Source: Prevotella sp. UBA2809
Lineage (GTDB): Bacteria; Bacteroidota; Bacteroidia; Bacteroidales; Bacteroidaceae
DNA: 32,374 nucleotides
Assembly (NCBI GenBank): GCA_002351725.1
Contig: DEHD01000041.1
Span: forward strand, 9,491 to 41,864
Direction of reading: 5' to 3'
Positions within the stretch are counted from its first letter, which is position 1. Every line of letters starts with the position of its first letter. Shown here piece after piece: positions 32,289 to 32,374 of the stretch. Both the position numbers and the translations under genes were made by a program. The notes beneath the pieces were generated by a model that was given only the letters and a program-made list of their open reading frames with translations, had not been told where the DNA came from and did no database searches.

Positions 32289-32374
32289 ATGAAAAAAGTT
32301 ATCGTTTTGCTTAGTTTTTCGGCTCGCTGAATCGTCCTTGTTGTGTATGAGTGATAATTATGACGAAAAAAGAA
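32289..32374 (+). pseudogene. Start of a lipoprotein gene with an apparent frameshift, partial
   Basis: The ATG at 32289 opens a frame (MKKVIVLLSFSAR) that stops at 32328. One A fewer in the AAAAAA run (32292-32297) would instead join ATG to the frame that stays open to the edge: KKLSFCLVFRLAESSLLC then MSDNYDEK. That second reading looks like a lipoprotein signal peptide with an acidic stretch after the Cys, as on surface lipoproteins. It may be a real frameshift, a slippage-controlled start or a sequencing error; too little of the gene is visible to tell. Confidence 0.35.

Overview
The window comes from a member of the Bacteroidota, most likely Prevotellaceae (Prevotella/Segatella-like). 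The signs are a SusC/SusD polysaccharide utilisation locus (PUL) with a hybrid two-component regulator, type IX secretion (T9SS) genes porU and porV, TAnnTTTG -7 promoter elements with TTTG at -33, and almost no Shine-Dalgarno sequences. Species cannot be assigned from the sequence alone.

Layout. 1-724 (-): 5'-part of a VapE-like P-loop protein running off the left edge. 725-1101: non-coding, with a cluster of TGAGAGGTT boxes, a strong intrinsic terminator and a promoter. 1102-3123 (+): secreted GH13 alpha-amylase with a T9SS-like tail. 3135-5786 (-): tightly packed three-gene surface-glycan operon (GT4, hexapeptide acyltransferase, GT2). 5787-6212: non-coding, with a perfect palindrome, a textbook promoter and a structured transcript ending in a terminator (candidate ncRNA). 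6213-11306 (-): internally deleted FAH-family remnant, porU (GTG start), porV, ispF, probably one transcript. 11379-15395 (-): hybrid two-component sensor/regulator. 15591-25519 (+): divergent PUL of surface lipoprotein, SusC, SusD and two GH30 enzymes. 25531-32374: accessory-looking segment with a second VapE-like protein, a repeat-filled intergenic region, a small Cys/His protein, a Crp/Fnr fragment, a TlpA-like thioredoxin, a truncated secreted ORF, a DUF4062-ATPase-HTH protein and a damaged lipoprotein start at the edge.

How the genes fit together. The hybrid regulator probably senses a product of the PUL's target glycan and activates the five-gene operon. Surface lipoproteins and the SusCD pair bind and import what the first GH30 enzyme releases, and the second GH30 enzyme may finish the job in the periplasm. 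PorU and PorV process and escort T9SS cargo; the amylase and the first GH30 carry C-terminal tails that look like such cargo signals.

Most interesting observations: (1) both VapE-like genes are preceded by clusters of related ten-base boxes (ATGAGAGGTT at one locus, ATGAATAGTT at the other), which suggests a shared but diverged repeat-recognition system; (2) heptamer/octamer tandem tracts of unrelated unit sequence recur at gene borders and inside coding regions around the porU-porV and glycan operons, resembling the STRR repeats of cyanobacteria; (3) an unassigned structured ncRNA next to a 14-bp palindrome; (4) an FAH-family gene reduced to its two ends by an in-frame deletion but keeping its promoter at the head of the T9SS operon.
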